NCBI GenBank assembly: GCA_018223085.1
Contig: JAAEZB010000002.1
Location: 1-64,000 of the forward strand
DNA from: Paracoccaceae bacterium
GTDB taxonomy: Bacteria; Pseudomonadota; Alphaproteobacteria; Rhodobacterales; Rhodobacteraceae
Length of the DNA stretch: 64,000 bases
Reading direction: 5' to 3'
A program made the translations under genes and the position numbers. The notes beneath the pieces are model-generated. The model made no database searches. It was not told the origin of the DNA and saw nothing but the letters and a program-made list of their open reading frames with translations. Shown here one piece after another: positions 1 to 7,860 of the stretch. Positions within the stretch are counted from its first letter, which is position 1. Each line of letters starts with the position of its first letter.

Positions 1-245
1 GCGTGCCCCGGTTTTTCTTTGGCTTGGGGTTTGGGGAAGGCCTTAGAATAGCGCGGATGGCCCAGAGCGGACCTTCGTGAGAGAGCTAGACCCTGCATCG
101 CAGTGTCCCGCATAGCTGGCCTTTGTGCCTCACGCAGCGGACGACCGTTCGATCCACCTAACCCACATTGCGCAATCCTCACCACGTCCAGAGGGTCTAA
201 CATGGAGGAGCCTACACATATCCGCTAGACTAATATTTCGTCGCC
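1..245. other. Non-coding edge of window, no gene seen
   Basis: Only short open frames without a convincing ribosome binding site or family resemblance occur here. It is the 3' flank of the Y-family polymerase gene. I see no T-tailed hairpin, tRNA or repeat in it. Confidence 0.4.
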
Positions 246-1448
246 TCATCCCCTCTCAAAAAAACCATAGTGCGGTTGGGAGTGCCCGAAGGACACGGTA
301 TCCGGCCCATACCGCCGGTTGATGTTATCGACCACCTTGCCAAGTTTCTCACGACTTGTCGGGGACGCCTGCGGTAGCGGTAGGAAGAGATCCGGCATTC
401 GGTCCTCAAGCCTCTGAATGCGTCCCAACTGCACACCGACCGACAAGTAGTTTCTGCATTCAGTGCGGTCATAGAACCGCCGCCACAGGGCCTTGTGCAG
501 TGCCAGAAAGTGAAGGGTGTCTTGGCTGGGAAAGGTTGTGATGCCATCCGACCACCATCCCTTGGGGCTGCAAGATACCTGAATAGAAAAGTAGCGCGCC
601 AGATAGCCATCTCGGCGTAGGCGTGCCGTCGCCTTTTCCACCAACCAACGAGATACAAAATACGCATTTGGTAAGGAACGGTTTTCCGGGGCCAAAACCT
701 TTGAGTTACCATACCCGTTCCGCCTTGTGGGCATGAGCGGAATATCTTCACCTTGCAGAGCGCGCACGAACCGCTCTCCCTCGACCGAATGCCAGATCAT
801 GCGCGCATGTCGCGGGTCTAGGCGGTAAAGGTCTGGTATCGTTTGCACCCCCGCAGCCACCAGCTTGCGGTGAATTCCCTTGGCAATCCCCGGCAGCTTG
901 TCCAGTGGCATATCAGCCAGCCTATCCGGCATATTGTCGGGTGACAGCCATGATAGCCCATCCGGTTTTTCCAACTTCCCGGCAATTTTTGCGAGAAGAT
1001 GATTGGGGCCAAGCCCGACTGAAGCACCGATGAATGGTCCGGCTTCTTGCTTAATAAGGGCTTTGATTGCCGCCGCTTTCGCAACAGCCCTGTCAAGCTC
1101 GTGATCCACAGCGGATAGTCGGATTTGGAATTCATCGACCGACCGAATGCGCTCAACTTCCGCGATCCGATCAATCGCCTTAGCGATCTTTTGGTTCATG
1201 CGCACATAGACCCGGTGACGTGCGCCCACGAGGGCAATATTCGGACAGAGCTTCTTTGCCTCATATATCCGCGTCCCAACACCAATACCCAAAGCTTTCG
1301 CATCATAGGAGGCCGCCACAATGGCTCCGGCGTCATTGTCGACAGCCGTGATCCCAACAGGCCGCCCACGCAGTTCTGGAGTCAACTGCTGCTCCACAGA
1401 GGCATAGAAACTATCCATGTCGATATAGAGAGTTCGAAATTTCACCAT
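246..1448 (-). CDS. Y-family translesion DNA polymerase (DinB/UmuC-like)
   Basis: A 400-residue Y-family polymerase, which would copy past DNA lesions with low fidelity. The first metal-binding motif DMDSFYASVEQ starts at D10. The second appears as SVDEF (S103, D105, E106), so the catalytic acidic residues look intact although the residues after it differ from the usual SIDEAYLD. A helix-hairpin-helix-like stretch (DKLPGIAKGIHRKLVAAGV) follows near residue 185, then the little-finger region. Length fits Pol IV/UmuC-like proteins. I see no clear C-terminal beta-clamp motif. The start codon lies 17 bases from a perfect LexA box, so SOS control is very likely. A small gene diverges from the same box. 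Base composition looks less GC-rich than the rest of the window, which could reflect transfer. Confidence 0.88.
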   Translation of the reverse strand: MVKFRTLYIDMDSFYASVEQQLTPELRGRPVGITAVDNDAGAIVAASYDAKALGIGVGTRIYEAKKLCPNIALVGARHRVYVRMNQKIAKAIDRIAEVERIRSVDEFQIRLSAVDHELDRAVAKAAAIKALIKQEAGPFIGASVGLGPNHLLAKIAGKLEKPDGLSWLSPDNMPDRLADMPLDKLPGIAKGIHRKLVAAGVQTIPDLYRLDPRHARMIWHSVEGERFVRALQGEDIPLMPTRRNGYGNSKVLAPENRSLPNAYFVSRWLVEKATARLRRDGYLARYFSIQVSCSPKGWWSDGITTFPSQDTLHFLALHKALWRRFYDRTECRNYLSVGVQLGRIQRLEDRMPDLFLPLPQASPTSREKLGKVVDNINRRYGPDTVSFGHSQPHYGFFERG

Positions 1449-1464
1449 TTCAGAATCGCCAGAT

Positions 1465-1479
1465 GTTCACTATTTGTTC
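1465..1479. promoter_or_regulatory. LexA (SOS) box, GTTC-N7-GTTC
   Basis: The sequence GTTCACTATTTGTTC is an exact match to the alphaproteobacterial SOS box GTTC-N7-GTTC known from Rhodobacter LexA. It sits in the 35-base space between the polymerase start and the first likely start of the divergent small gene, so one LexA site can repress both. Confidence 0.85.
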
Positions 1480-1483
1480 CTAT

Positions 1484-1786
1484 ATGGACATGAAAGGCAA
1501 ACTCGGCAACGTCTCGTTTGGTGGGAACTGGAGCGAAGATATCCTCATCCGTGATCAGGTGGGCGCTGTGCTTGATTTTCTGGACTGCGCAGCCCGTGAA
1601 TGTGTGGACCGCGATGTGCGAGGCAAAGAAATGGATGCCGTCCTCACGTATGTCGCCGAGAACATTGAAAAAGGGACAATGCTGGCGGCAGCACTACGCC
1701 ATGCGCTTGCACAGACAGAGCCATGGCAGCGACAGGGGGCAGCGCTTCGGGTGGTAGAGCAGATTAGGCGGATTGTTGGGGAGTGA
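1484..1786 (+). CDS. Small unknown protein divergent from SOS polymerase
   Basis: About 100 residues, mostly helical by composition and without cysteines paired as a metal site, signal peptide or membrane segment. I do not recognise the family. ATG codons exist at 1463, 1484 and 1490. The first lies in front of the LexA box and would put the operator inside the coding sequence, so 1484 or 1490 is preferred. Sharing a single LexA box head-to-head with a Y-family polymerase suggests a DNA-damage-induced partner or accessory of that polymerase. This is inference from position only. Confidence 0.6.
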   Translation: MDMKGKLGNVSFGGNWSEDILIRDQVGAVLDFLDCAARECVDRDVRGKEMDAVLTYVAENIEKGTMLAAALRHALAQTEPWQRQGAALRVVEQIRRIVGE

Positions 1787-1930
1787 ACGGCCCTTATCCT
1801 TCCCATTGCAGTCGATGGTTGTCTGTGCAGCGAACGTCTCCTTCCCGCCCACCCTGTCGAGTTCTGCTCCCGCTCAGACCAAGATATCGCACGACAACAA
1901 AAGCCACCTAACCCAACCACTCACCTTTCC

Positions 1931-2064
1931 TTAACCCGCACGCTGCCTTAACCATCGCGCGCGCGGTTAAACCGGTCCTTTTGCCAAACCCGCACCGACG
2001 CAATACCGACGTAATACATACGCGATGCAGATGTGCGTTTTCCCAGTCGTTTCAGGCGTTAACC
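1931..2064. repeat. Composite intergenic repeat, copy A (11-base tandem units)
   Basis: This AT-richer block lies between the 3' ends of two convergent genes. It holds TTAA-flanked GCACGCTGC (about 1931-1951) and three 11-base units starting at 1992, 2003 and 2014 (GCACCGACG, ATACCGACG, ATACATACG plus two bases each). It ends with GCGTTAACC at 2056-2064. The same parts in the same order occur at 39742-39856, also between convergent genes. No coding potential is apparent. Confidence 0.7.
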
Positions 2065-2093
2065 ATGGTTTTCATGTGCCGATTCGGCTTGCG

Positions 2094-3872
2094 TCAAAGC
2101 GGCCAGAACACCGGGATCAGGATCGACGCCAAAAGCCCGATCGAGAGGTTAAGCGGGATCCCCACACGTAGGAAATCCGTGAACTTATACCCCCCCGGAC
2201 CATAGACGAGCATGTTGGTCTGATAGCCGATCGGGGTGGCAAAACTCGCCGATGCGGCGACCATCACCGCGATCACCAACGGGCGCGGATCAATCCCCAT
2301 CGCAGAGGCCAAACCGATGGCAATCGGCGTCACAACCACGGCCACCGCGTTGTTGGAGACAAGCTCTGTCAGAACCGAGGTCAGAAGGTAGACCGCCCAC
2401 ACCAAAAGGAACGGCGGCAAGCCCGACAAAACAGGCGCAACTGCCTCAACAATAAGGGAAACTGCCCCGGAATGCTCAAGTGCCGCGCCGATGGCGAGCA
2501 TCGAGAAAATCAGTGCCAGAAGCCGCCCATCGACAAAGGAAAACGCCTCATCCGCGTCGATACAGCGGGTCAAAAGCACCGCCGCCACCGCAAGGATCGA
2601 CAAGAGGAAAATCGGCGCCACACCGAACCCCGCAAGCGCCACAATGGCAATCAGCGCGGCAATGGCAATCGGCGCATGGCCCCGGCGGAATTCGCGTTCT
2701 GATGGATGGGTCACGTCCACCATGTCCATCTCTTTGGACAGGCGCTGAATATCGCCCGGCGCCCCTTCCAGAAGCAGCGTATCCCCCACCCGCACAAACA
2801 GATCGTCAAGCTGTCGACCGATATTCTGGTTCCGCCGATGCACCGCCAGCGGATACACCCCAAACCGCCGCCGCAACCGCAAGTCCCCCAACCGACGCCC
2901 CACCATCTTACACCCCGGCGTAATCAGCGCCTCCACGGTGGTTGTCTCCACCGCCGAAACCTGATCCACACGCTTCAAGGACTTGTCTCTCTGAAGCGAC
3001 AAAAGCTCCGTCATTCGTGTGCGCAAAACCACCCGATCACCGACCTGAAGCGTCACCCCTTCAAGGTTACGACGCAGCGAAAGATCGCCGCGGATCACAT
3101 CGATGAGACGCACCCCTTCACGCTTGAAAAGCTGCACCCCGTTGACCTCGCGCCCAATGAGGTTCGACTCCGGTGGGATTACGGCTTCGGTAAAGAATTT
3201 CATCTGTTTCCGGTTCGATAGCATGTCCGCCATGCTGTCGCGCGCAGGGAGCAACCGCGACCCGAAAACCCGCAAATAGATCATCCCCCAAATGACCAAA
3301 ATCACGCCCAGCTTGGTCACCTCAAAGATCGAAAACGCCTCAAGCCCATGGGCCCGCGCAACACCATCGACAAGCAGGTTGGTCGATGTCCCGATAAGCG
3401 TCAGCGTGCCGCCAAGGATCGCGCCATAAGACAGCGGAATCAAGAGCTTGGAAGCCGTTGTCCCAAGGGTGCGGGCGAGCTGGGTAAAGACCGGGATCAT
3501 CACCACAACAACCGGTGTATTGGACACCACCGCCGAGGCCACAATGACAAACCCCATCAGCATGGCAATCGCCAGGCGCGGATTGGTCTTGGCCTGTGTG
3601 TCGGCCATGTGGGTGAACGCACTAAGCGCGCCAGTGCGCACCAGGGCCCCCATGATGATAAACATCGCGGCGATGGTCCACGGCGCCGGGTTGGACAACA
3701 CCGCCAACGCCGAGTCATAGGGCAAAACTCCCGTCACCAGAAGCATCGCCACCCCGGCAATCGCAACCACTTCGGTGGGAAAACTCTCGCGTAGGAAAAG
3801 CGTGAACATGACGCCCACAGTGGCAAGCGCAATCACCGCCTGAGTGGTTTGTGAAAAATCGAACAGATCCAT
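2094..3872 (-). CDS. SLC13/CitT-type permease with two TrkA-C (RCK_C) domains
   Basis: A 592-residue inner-membrane transporter of the ion transporter superfamily, typically a sodium-coupled anion (dicarboxylate or sulfate) permease. About five to six hydrophobic segments precede residue 210. A soluble insert (about 215-395) holds two RCK_C-like repeats (one near 'GREVNGVQLFKREGVRLIDV', one near 'VGRRLGDLRLRRRFGVYPLAV'). A second membrane half follows, with the conserved 'LVSNNAVAVVVTPIAIGLA' hairpin. Paired hairpins (SNTPVVVVMIP in the first half, SNNAVAVVVTP in the second) mark the substrate region. The ligand of the RCK_C domains and the transported substrate cannot be read from sequence. 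It stands alone; the DMT gene upstream is 44 bases away. Confidence 0.85.
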   Translation of the reverse strand: MDLFDFSQTTQAVIALATVGVMFTLFLRESFPTEVVAIAGVAMLLVTGVLPYDSALAVLSNPAPWTIAAMFIIMGALVRTGALSAFTHMADTQAKTNPRLAIAMLMGFVIVASAVVSNTPVVVVMIPVFTQLARTLGTTASKLLIPLSYGAILGGTLTLIGTSTNLLVDGVARAHGLEAFSIFEVTKLGVILVIWGMIYLRVFGSRLLPARDSMADMLSNRKQMKFFTEAVIPPESNLIGREVNGVQLFKREGVRLIDVIRGDLSLRRNLEGVTLQVGDRVVLRTRMTELLSLQRDKSLKRVDQVSAVETTTVEALITPGCKMVGRRLGDLRLRRRFGVYPLAVHRRNQNIGRQLDDLFVRVGDTLLLEGAPGDIQRLSKEMDMVDVTHPSEREFRRGHAPIAIAALIAIVALAGFGVAPIFLLSILAVAAVLLTRCIDADEAFSFVDGRLLALIFSMLAIGAALEHSGAVSLIVEAVAPVLSGLPPFLLVWAVYLLTSVLTELVSNNAVAVVVTPIAIGLASAMGIDPRPLVIAVMVAASASFATPIGYQTNMLVYGPGGYKFTDFLRVGIPLNLSIGLLASILIPVFWPL

Positions 3873-3916
3873 AAAAATCCCGGTATTTGCCTCGCGTCAC
3901 AATCGCCGATGCATCG

Positions 3917-4807
3917 TCAGGGAGCAAGCGTCTCCTTGCGCCGTGGCTGCACCAGCGCCATGCCCGCCAAAATAAGCCCCATCGCAAGCCAGACCCACCC
4001 TGAGTAGCGTTCCGACAGGATCAACATCGACCACAAAACCCCCGTCCCGGTCACCACATAAGCGACCTGCGCGGCAAAGACCGATCCCGTGCGCCCCACG
4101 AGCCAGACATAGCTGGTATAAACCGCCACATGGATCAGCGAGGACAGGACCAATGAAAATTCCGGCGCGCCCCACTCGGTGCGCGGATCAATGAACTGCC
4201 CGGTCCCAATCGCCAGCGGCAGCGCCACAATCGCCCCAAGCGCCGAGGCCCCAAAGAGGAGCTGACCAGGGCCAAGCCCATGGGTGCCCCATTTGGAAAC
4301 GATATTCCCTTCAAAGGCATAGCAAAGCGGCGCAATCATCGCCACCGGCACCCAGAACACCATGGCCGGGTCCGGCAGGCTCTCGGGACGGATCAGCAAA
4401 ACAACGCCTGCGCCCCCGATCAAAAGCCCAAGAAGCCGCGGGCCTGAAAACTGATCGACCCGCAAGCCAAGAGCGATCGGAAAGGCAAAGATCGGCACCA
4501 ACGAGATCAGCACCGAAACGATCCCGGCAGGAAGATGGATCGTCGCCTTGTAGGAAAAACTATTTGGCACAAGCGTGCCCAGAAGCGCGATCAGCAAGAT
4601 GAACCACCAGAGCCGCCATGGCAGCGCCAGAGATTTCCCCTGCACAAGGCGGATCGCGCCAAGCGCCACCGCCCCAATGGCCTGCTGCCAGAAGATCAGA
4701 CCAAAAGGCTGATAGCCTTCGCTGACGGCGATCTTGGTGAGCGGCTGGGTGATGCCCCACCCCGCGCCAAGCACGAGCAAGATACCAAGCGCCGCCCCCC
4801 GATTCAC
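3917..4807 (-). CDS. EamA/DMT-family transporter
   Basis: A 296-residue, ten-segment membrane protein with two EamA repeats, the usual size for drug/metabolite exporters. The start is GTG at 4807 and overlaps the stop of the upstream phosphodiesterase gene in the tetranucleotide GTGA, so translation is coupled. Motifs such as 'GAGWGITQPLTKIAVSEGYQPFG' at the N terminus and 'VLSSLIHVAVYTSYVWLVGR' in the second repeat fit the family. Substrate unknown. A second, more distant DMT protein is encoded near 57 kb. Confidence 0.85.
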   Translation of the reverse strand: MNRGAALGILLVLGAGWGITQPLTKIAVSEGYQPFGLIFWQQAIGAVALGAIRLVQGKSLALPWRLWWFILLIALLGTLVPNSFSYKATIHLPAGIVSVLISLVPIFAFPIALGLRVDQFSGPRLLGLLIGGAGVVLLIRPESLPDPAMVFWVPVAMIAPLCYAFEGNIVSKWGTHGLGPGQLLFGASALGAIVALPLAIGTGQFIDPRTEWGAPEFSLVLSSLIHVAVYTSYVWLVGRTGSVFAAQVAYVVTGTGVLWSMLILSERYSGWVWLAMGLILAGMALVQPRRKETLAP

Positions 4808-5622
4808 TGTGGGCCCGCAGGCGCAAGCCGCCCACCCTGACGCACCATCTCGATGCGCGTCGCCGCCCCTGTGCGGTCATCGGTCTCGACATAGACCCCC
4901 GAAAGCGTCGCCTCGCCCATTGCCGGGGTAAACCGCGCTTTGGGCATACCGGTCACGAAACGGCGCATCGGTTCGGCCTTTTCCATACCAATCACGGAAT
5001 TATAGTCGCCGCACATCCCGGCATCGGACTGGAACGCCGTCCCGCCAGGCAGGATCTGCGCATCCGCCGTCGGCACATGGGTATGGGTGCCGACAACAAG
5101 GCTTGCCCGGCCATCGCAGAAATGCCCCATGCCCATCTTTTCCGATGTCGCCTCACAATGCATATCGACCAACGCCGCCTGCACCATGCCGCCGCGCGGA
5201 TGTTTGCGCAGGATAGCGTCCATGGCCGAAAACGGATCGTCAAAGGGGCGCTTCATGAACACTTGCCCCAAAACCTGTGCCACGAGAACCTTACGCCCGC
5301 CACGCGCCTCAAAGACCCGATAGCCCCGCCCCGGCACATCACCATGGGCATAGTTGGCGGGTCGGAGAATGCGCGGTTCGTTCTGGATGAACTGCATCAT
5401 GTCCTTCTGATCAAAGGCATGATCGCCAAGCGTGACGCAATCGGCCCCCGCCTGAAGCAAAAGCTGCGCATGCGAGGCCGAAAGCCCCATGCCGTTGCTG
5501 GCGTTCTCGCCATTCACAACCACGAAATCGAGCCGCCAGTCCTCACGCAGACGCGGCAGATGTTCCGCCACAGCTGCGCGCCCCGCACGCCCCATGACAT
5601 CGCCCAGAAAAAGAAGTCTCAT
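4804..5622 (-). CDS. YmdB/TIGR00282-family metallophosphoesterase
   Basis: About 272 residues from the ATG at 5622; a longer frame begins at 5670, but residues from MRLLFLGDVMGRAGR match the family N terminus. The family includes Bacillus YmdB, a dimetal 2',3'-cyclic nucleotide phosphodiesterase. Metal motifs visible are GDVMG, NGEN, a GDH where most relatives have GNH, and HTHVPTAD near the C terminus. The GDH replaces the asparagine usually seen in the calcineurin-like GNH(E/D) signature, which deserves a check. The gene overlaps the downstream DMT transporter by GTGA. The physiological substrate in this organism is unknown. Confidence 0.85.
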   Translation of the reverse strand: MRLLFLGDVMGRAGRAAVAEHLPRLREDWRLDFVVVNGENASNGMGLSASHAQLLLQAGADCVTLGDHAFDQKDMMQFIQNEPRILRPANYAHGDVPGRGYRVFEARGGRKVLVAQVLGQVFMKRPFDDPFSAMDAILRKHPRGGMVQAALVDMHCEATSEKMGMGHFCDGRASLVVGTHTHVPTADAQILPGGTAFQSDAGMCGDYNSVIGMEKAEPMRRFVTGMPKARFTPAMGEATLSGVYVETDDRTGAATRIEMVRQGGRLAPAGPQ

Positions 5623-5696
5623 GCGCTTCTGGCTATCGCCATCGCGGCGCACGAGCAAGAGGGAACGCAACGGCGCAGCCCTGCCTTGCGCCCCTC

Positions 5697-6164
5697 TCAG
5701 AGCTTGGAAGAGATGACGCCCGTAGCAAAGCCGCCCATGCGCAACTCACCAAAGAGGCGCTGATACTCGATCTTGGGACAGCGGTTCTGGATCACGGTCA
5801 GCCCCGCCGCCTCGGCCTTGGCCGCCGCCTCGGCATGTTCAACGCCGATCTGCATCCAGATCGTCTTGAGCCCCGGCAGATGCTCCATTGCCTCATCGAC
5901 AATCGGCGGCACGGCCTCGGAGCGGCGAAAGATATCGACCATATCCACCGGCACGTCGATCTCCGACAAGCTCGCACGCACGGTCTGACCAAAGAGCATC
6001 TTGCCCGCATGGCCGGGGTTGACCGGAATGACGGTATAGCCCTTGAGCGACAGATACCGCGCCACGTAATAGCTCGGTCGAACCGGGTTCATCGACACGC
6101 CTACCACCGCAACACTCTTGGTGCGCTTGAGAATGTCTTTCAGGAGTTGATCTGAATACTGCAT
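5697..6164 (-). CDS. CoA-binding (YccU-like) protein
   Basis: A 155-residue single-domain Rossmann-type CoA-binding protein resembling the N-terminal domain of succinyl-CoA ligase alpha chains. The glycine-rich loop region 'SVAVVGVSMNPVRPSYYVARYL' and the later 'MQIGVEHAEAAAKAEAAGL' and 'NRCPKIEY' blocks fit YccU/DUF CoA_binding_2 proteins. These are soluble and of unknown role. It lies 74 bases upstream of the phosphodiesterase gene and may be co-transcribed with it. A strong terminator sits just upstream on the same strand, so it probably has its own promoter between 6165 and 6190. Confidence 0.85.
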   Translation of the reverse strand: MQYSDQLLKDILKRTKSVAVVGVSMNPVRPSYYVARYLSLKGYTVIPVNPGHAGKMLFGQTVRASLSEIDVPVDMVDIFRRSEAVPPIVDEAMEHLPGLKTIWMQIGVEHAEAAAKAEAAGLTVIQNRCPKIEYQRLFGELRMGGFATGVISSKL

Positions 6165-6190
6165 GGCCCGACCCTAGCGCGGCTTTCGAC

Positions 6191-6223
6191 AAGAAAAAAG
6201 CGCCCAAGTTGGGACTTGGGCGC
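6191..6223 (-). terminator. Rho-independent terminator
   Basis: Read on the minus strand, a perfect 10-base stem (GCGCCCAAGT / ACTTGGGCGC, loop of four) is followed by TTTTTTC. It closes transcription coming from the zinc-ribbon gene region. Confidence 0.85.
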
Positions 6224-6348
6224 GAGGTACGGAACGAGGGACAGTGAATAAAGAGGCTGCTGTTCCGGTGCTGCCTCTTGTGTGATTAGAGATAACCGTA
6301 CTTTGCGACATTTAAAGGGCGCTCAAGAATTTGTGATCACAAGGTGAA
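6224..6348 (-). other. Structured 3' region or small-RNA candidate
   Basis: This stretch lies between the zinc-ribbon stop and the terminator. It contains a 7-base inverted repeat (AAGAGGC 6251-6257 / GCCTCTT 6273-6279) and a perfect 12-base palindrome TTGTGATCACAA at 6331-6342. No open frame with a ribosome binding site is evident. It could be a structured 3' UTR or a small RNA released from it. Confidence 0.3.
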
Positions 6349-6633
6349 TCAGTCGAAGATATCCTCGACCACGTCAAAAATCTCTTCAGCAAGGCGGCGC
6401 GACCAACTCTTGCGGCGCTTCTTTTTCTTCTTGGTCTTGGCCTCTTTATAGACCGGCACATGCACTACCTTCACACGTTCCTTGATGCGCGTCGCGCTTG
6501 GCATCTGTTTCAATTCATGTAGCGGCGCACCACAGGCCGAACAGGCCAACTCGTGCCGCCCACTCTCCTTGAACACAAGCGCGGCCCGAGTGCTGCAATA
6601 GGTGCAGGTGGCGATCTTCGGCGTCTGGGGCAT
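6349..6633 (-). CDS. Small zinc-ribbon protein with lysine-rich segment
   Basis: A 94-residue protein with two CxxC pairs (CTYC near residue 10 and CSAC near residue 31), expected to bind one zinc. A very basic run of lysines and arginines (about residues 66-80) and an acidic, aromatic tail ending EEIFDVVEDIFD follow. A good ribosome binding site (AAGGAGAG) precedes the ATG. Such small proteins are common in Rhodobacterales, but I know no assigned function. The basic segment suggests nucleic-acid contact, which is inference. Confidence 0.75.
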   Translation of the reverse strand: MPQTPKIATCTYCSTRAALVFKESGRHELACSACGAPLHELKQMPSATRIKERVKVVHVPVYKEAKTKKKKKRRKSWSRRLAEEIFDVVEDIFD

Positions 6634-6680
6634 CTTCTCTCCTTGGTCTTGCCCCTATCTAGGGCGCAATCCCCGGATTA

Positions 6681-7466
6681 TTAGCCCCCACGTGGCAAAG
6701 ACGCATAAAGCGCCACAGCGGCGGCGTTGGAGACGTTGAGCGATCCGAATCCACCCGCGAAATCAATCCGCACCAAGGCATCGACCGTTTCCTTGGTTTT
6801 CTGGCGCAGTCCCGGCCCCTCGGCCCCAAGAACAAGCGCCACAGGTGCATCGCGCCGCCCTTCAAGCGCCTCTTCAATCGTCTGCTCCGCCTCGCCATCA
6901 AGGCCAAGCACGAGATAGCCCATCTTCTGTAATTCGGTAATCGCATCCGAAAGGTTGCGCAGGCGCAAATAAGGCTGACGTTCAAGCGCGCCGGAGGCCG
7001 TCTTGGCCAATGCCCCGGTCTCAGGTGCCGAATTGTGCCGGGTGCCAATCACCGCCTGCGCCCCGAAAACTTCCGCCGAGCGTAAAATCGCGCCCACATT
7101 ATGCGGATCGGTCACCCGATCGAGTAGAATCAACCGCAAAGGCCGGTCGCCGCCTTCAATAGCGCGCTCCGCCAAAGAGCCCCAGTTGAGCGGCTTGACC
7201 TCAAGCGCAGCCCCCTGATGCACCGACTGAGGATCAATAGGCACTGAAAATTTGCGCGGCTCCACAACCTCGGGCGTCATGCCCGACTCGGCGATGGCAT
7301 CCGCCAGCTTGTCATGGGCATTCTTGGTGACCACAAGGCGGATCTTCTCGCGGTCCGGGTTCATCAATGCATCGCGCACCGCATGCAAACCGAAAAGCCA
7401 TAGGGTTTCCGCCGCAGCCTTGCGCTTTTGCTGTTCCTTTTCCACGACCCATTTCGGTTTTTTCAT
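6681..7466 (-). CDS. rlmB: TrmH/SpoU-family RNA 2'-O-methyltransferase (RlmB-like)
   Basis: About 261 residues from ATG 7466; the frame is open to a TTG at 7502, but the ATG start MKKPKWVVEKEQ looks right. An N-terminal SpoU substrate-binding domain (about 30-105) precedes the trefoil-knot SAM-binding domain. The three SpoU motifs are visible: 'DRVTDPHNVGAILRSAEVFGA', 'LVLGAEGPGLRQ' and 'GFGSLNVSNAAAVALYASL'. Known relatives methylate G2251 of 23S rRNA. The exact target is inferred from similarity. It is transcribed away from the tRNA-Tyr gene. Confidence 0.85.
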   Translation of the reverse strand: MKKPKWVVEKEQQKRKAAAETLWLFGLHAVRDALMNPDREKIRLVVTKNAHDKLADAIAESGMTPEVVEPRKFSVPIDPQSVHQGAALEVKPLNWGSLAERAIEGGDRPLRLILLDRVTDPHNVGAILRSAEVFGAQAVIGTRHNSAPETGALAKTASGALERQPYLRLRNLSDAITELQKMGYLVLGLDGEAEQTIEEALEGRRDAPVALVLGAEGPGLRQKTKETVDALVRIDFAGGFGSLNVSNAAAVALYASLPRGG

Positions 7467-7603
7467 CGCCCGGTTTCCCCGTTTTTCATGAGCCCCCAGC
7501 AATGCGACGGGCGCGACCCATGTGCAAGAGATTTTCTTGTTGACGCTCCCTTTCAGTCCCGGTAATCAGCCCCACACATTGAGGCCGCAAGCCTCAGGAA
7601 AGT

Positions 7604-7687
7604 GGGCGACAGGCCGCAAGGTGTGGCAGGGGACTGTAACTCCCTCGCGGAGACGCACGCCTGGTTCGATTCCAGGGTCGCCCACCA
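7604..7687 (+). tRNA. tRNA-Tyr (anticodon GTA)
   Basis: Acceptor GGGCGAC (7604-7610) pairs with GTCGCCC (7677-7683), followed by A73 and an encoded CCA (7685-7687). The anticodon loop CTGTAAC (7634-7640) gives GTA. The T arm is CCTGG-TTCGATT-CCAGG. A long variable arm between 7646 and 7659 fits the class II form of bacterial tRNA-Tyr. A small hairpin GAGGC-CGCAA-GCCTC lies just before it at 7581-7595. Confidence 0.95.
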
Positions 7688-7781
7688 CTTTCCCCCTCGA
7701 AAACACGCAAAATAAACCCGCTATCGGCGAATCCTCCGACCGTTTGACACATGTCATGGACGCCGCGCACGCGCGCCCCGA

Positions 7782-7804
7782 CTGTGGCCTGTGCGGGGCC
7801 ACAG
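7782..7804 (+). other. Hairpin in the leader of the EF-G-like gene
   Basis: CTGTGGCC and GGCCACAG form a perfect 8-base stem with a 7-base loop, 57 bases before the start codon. There is no T-run, so it is not a standard terminator. A TGACA-CA-TGTCA dyad lies upstream at about 7745-7756. Either could be regulatory; neither is recognised. Confidence 0.35.
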
Positions 7805-7860
7805 GTGTCCCCCCTCCTGTGCCCCGAGAAGCATACGCACTCGGCAGATGGAGGATATTC

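Noticed and set aside
1-1900. Integrated mobile element carrying the Y-family polymerase
   Set aside because: The AT-richer composition is suggestive, but no integrase, transposase, attachment repeats or tRNA edge is visible in the window.
7522-7860. N-terminal extension of the EF-G-like protein
   Set aside because: It would translate through tRNA-Tyr; ATG 7861 has a proper ribosome binding site and starts the GTPase domain.
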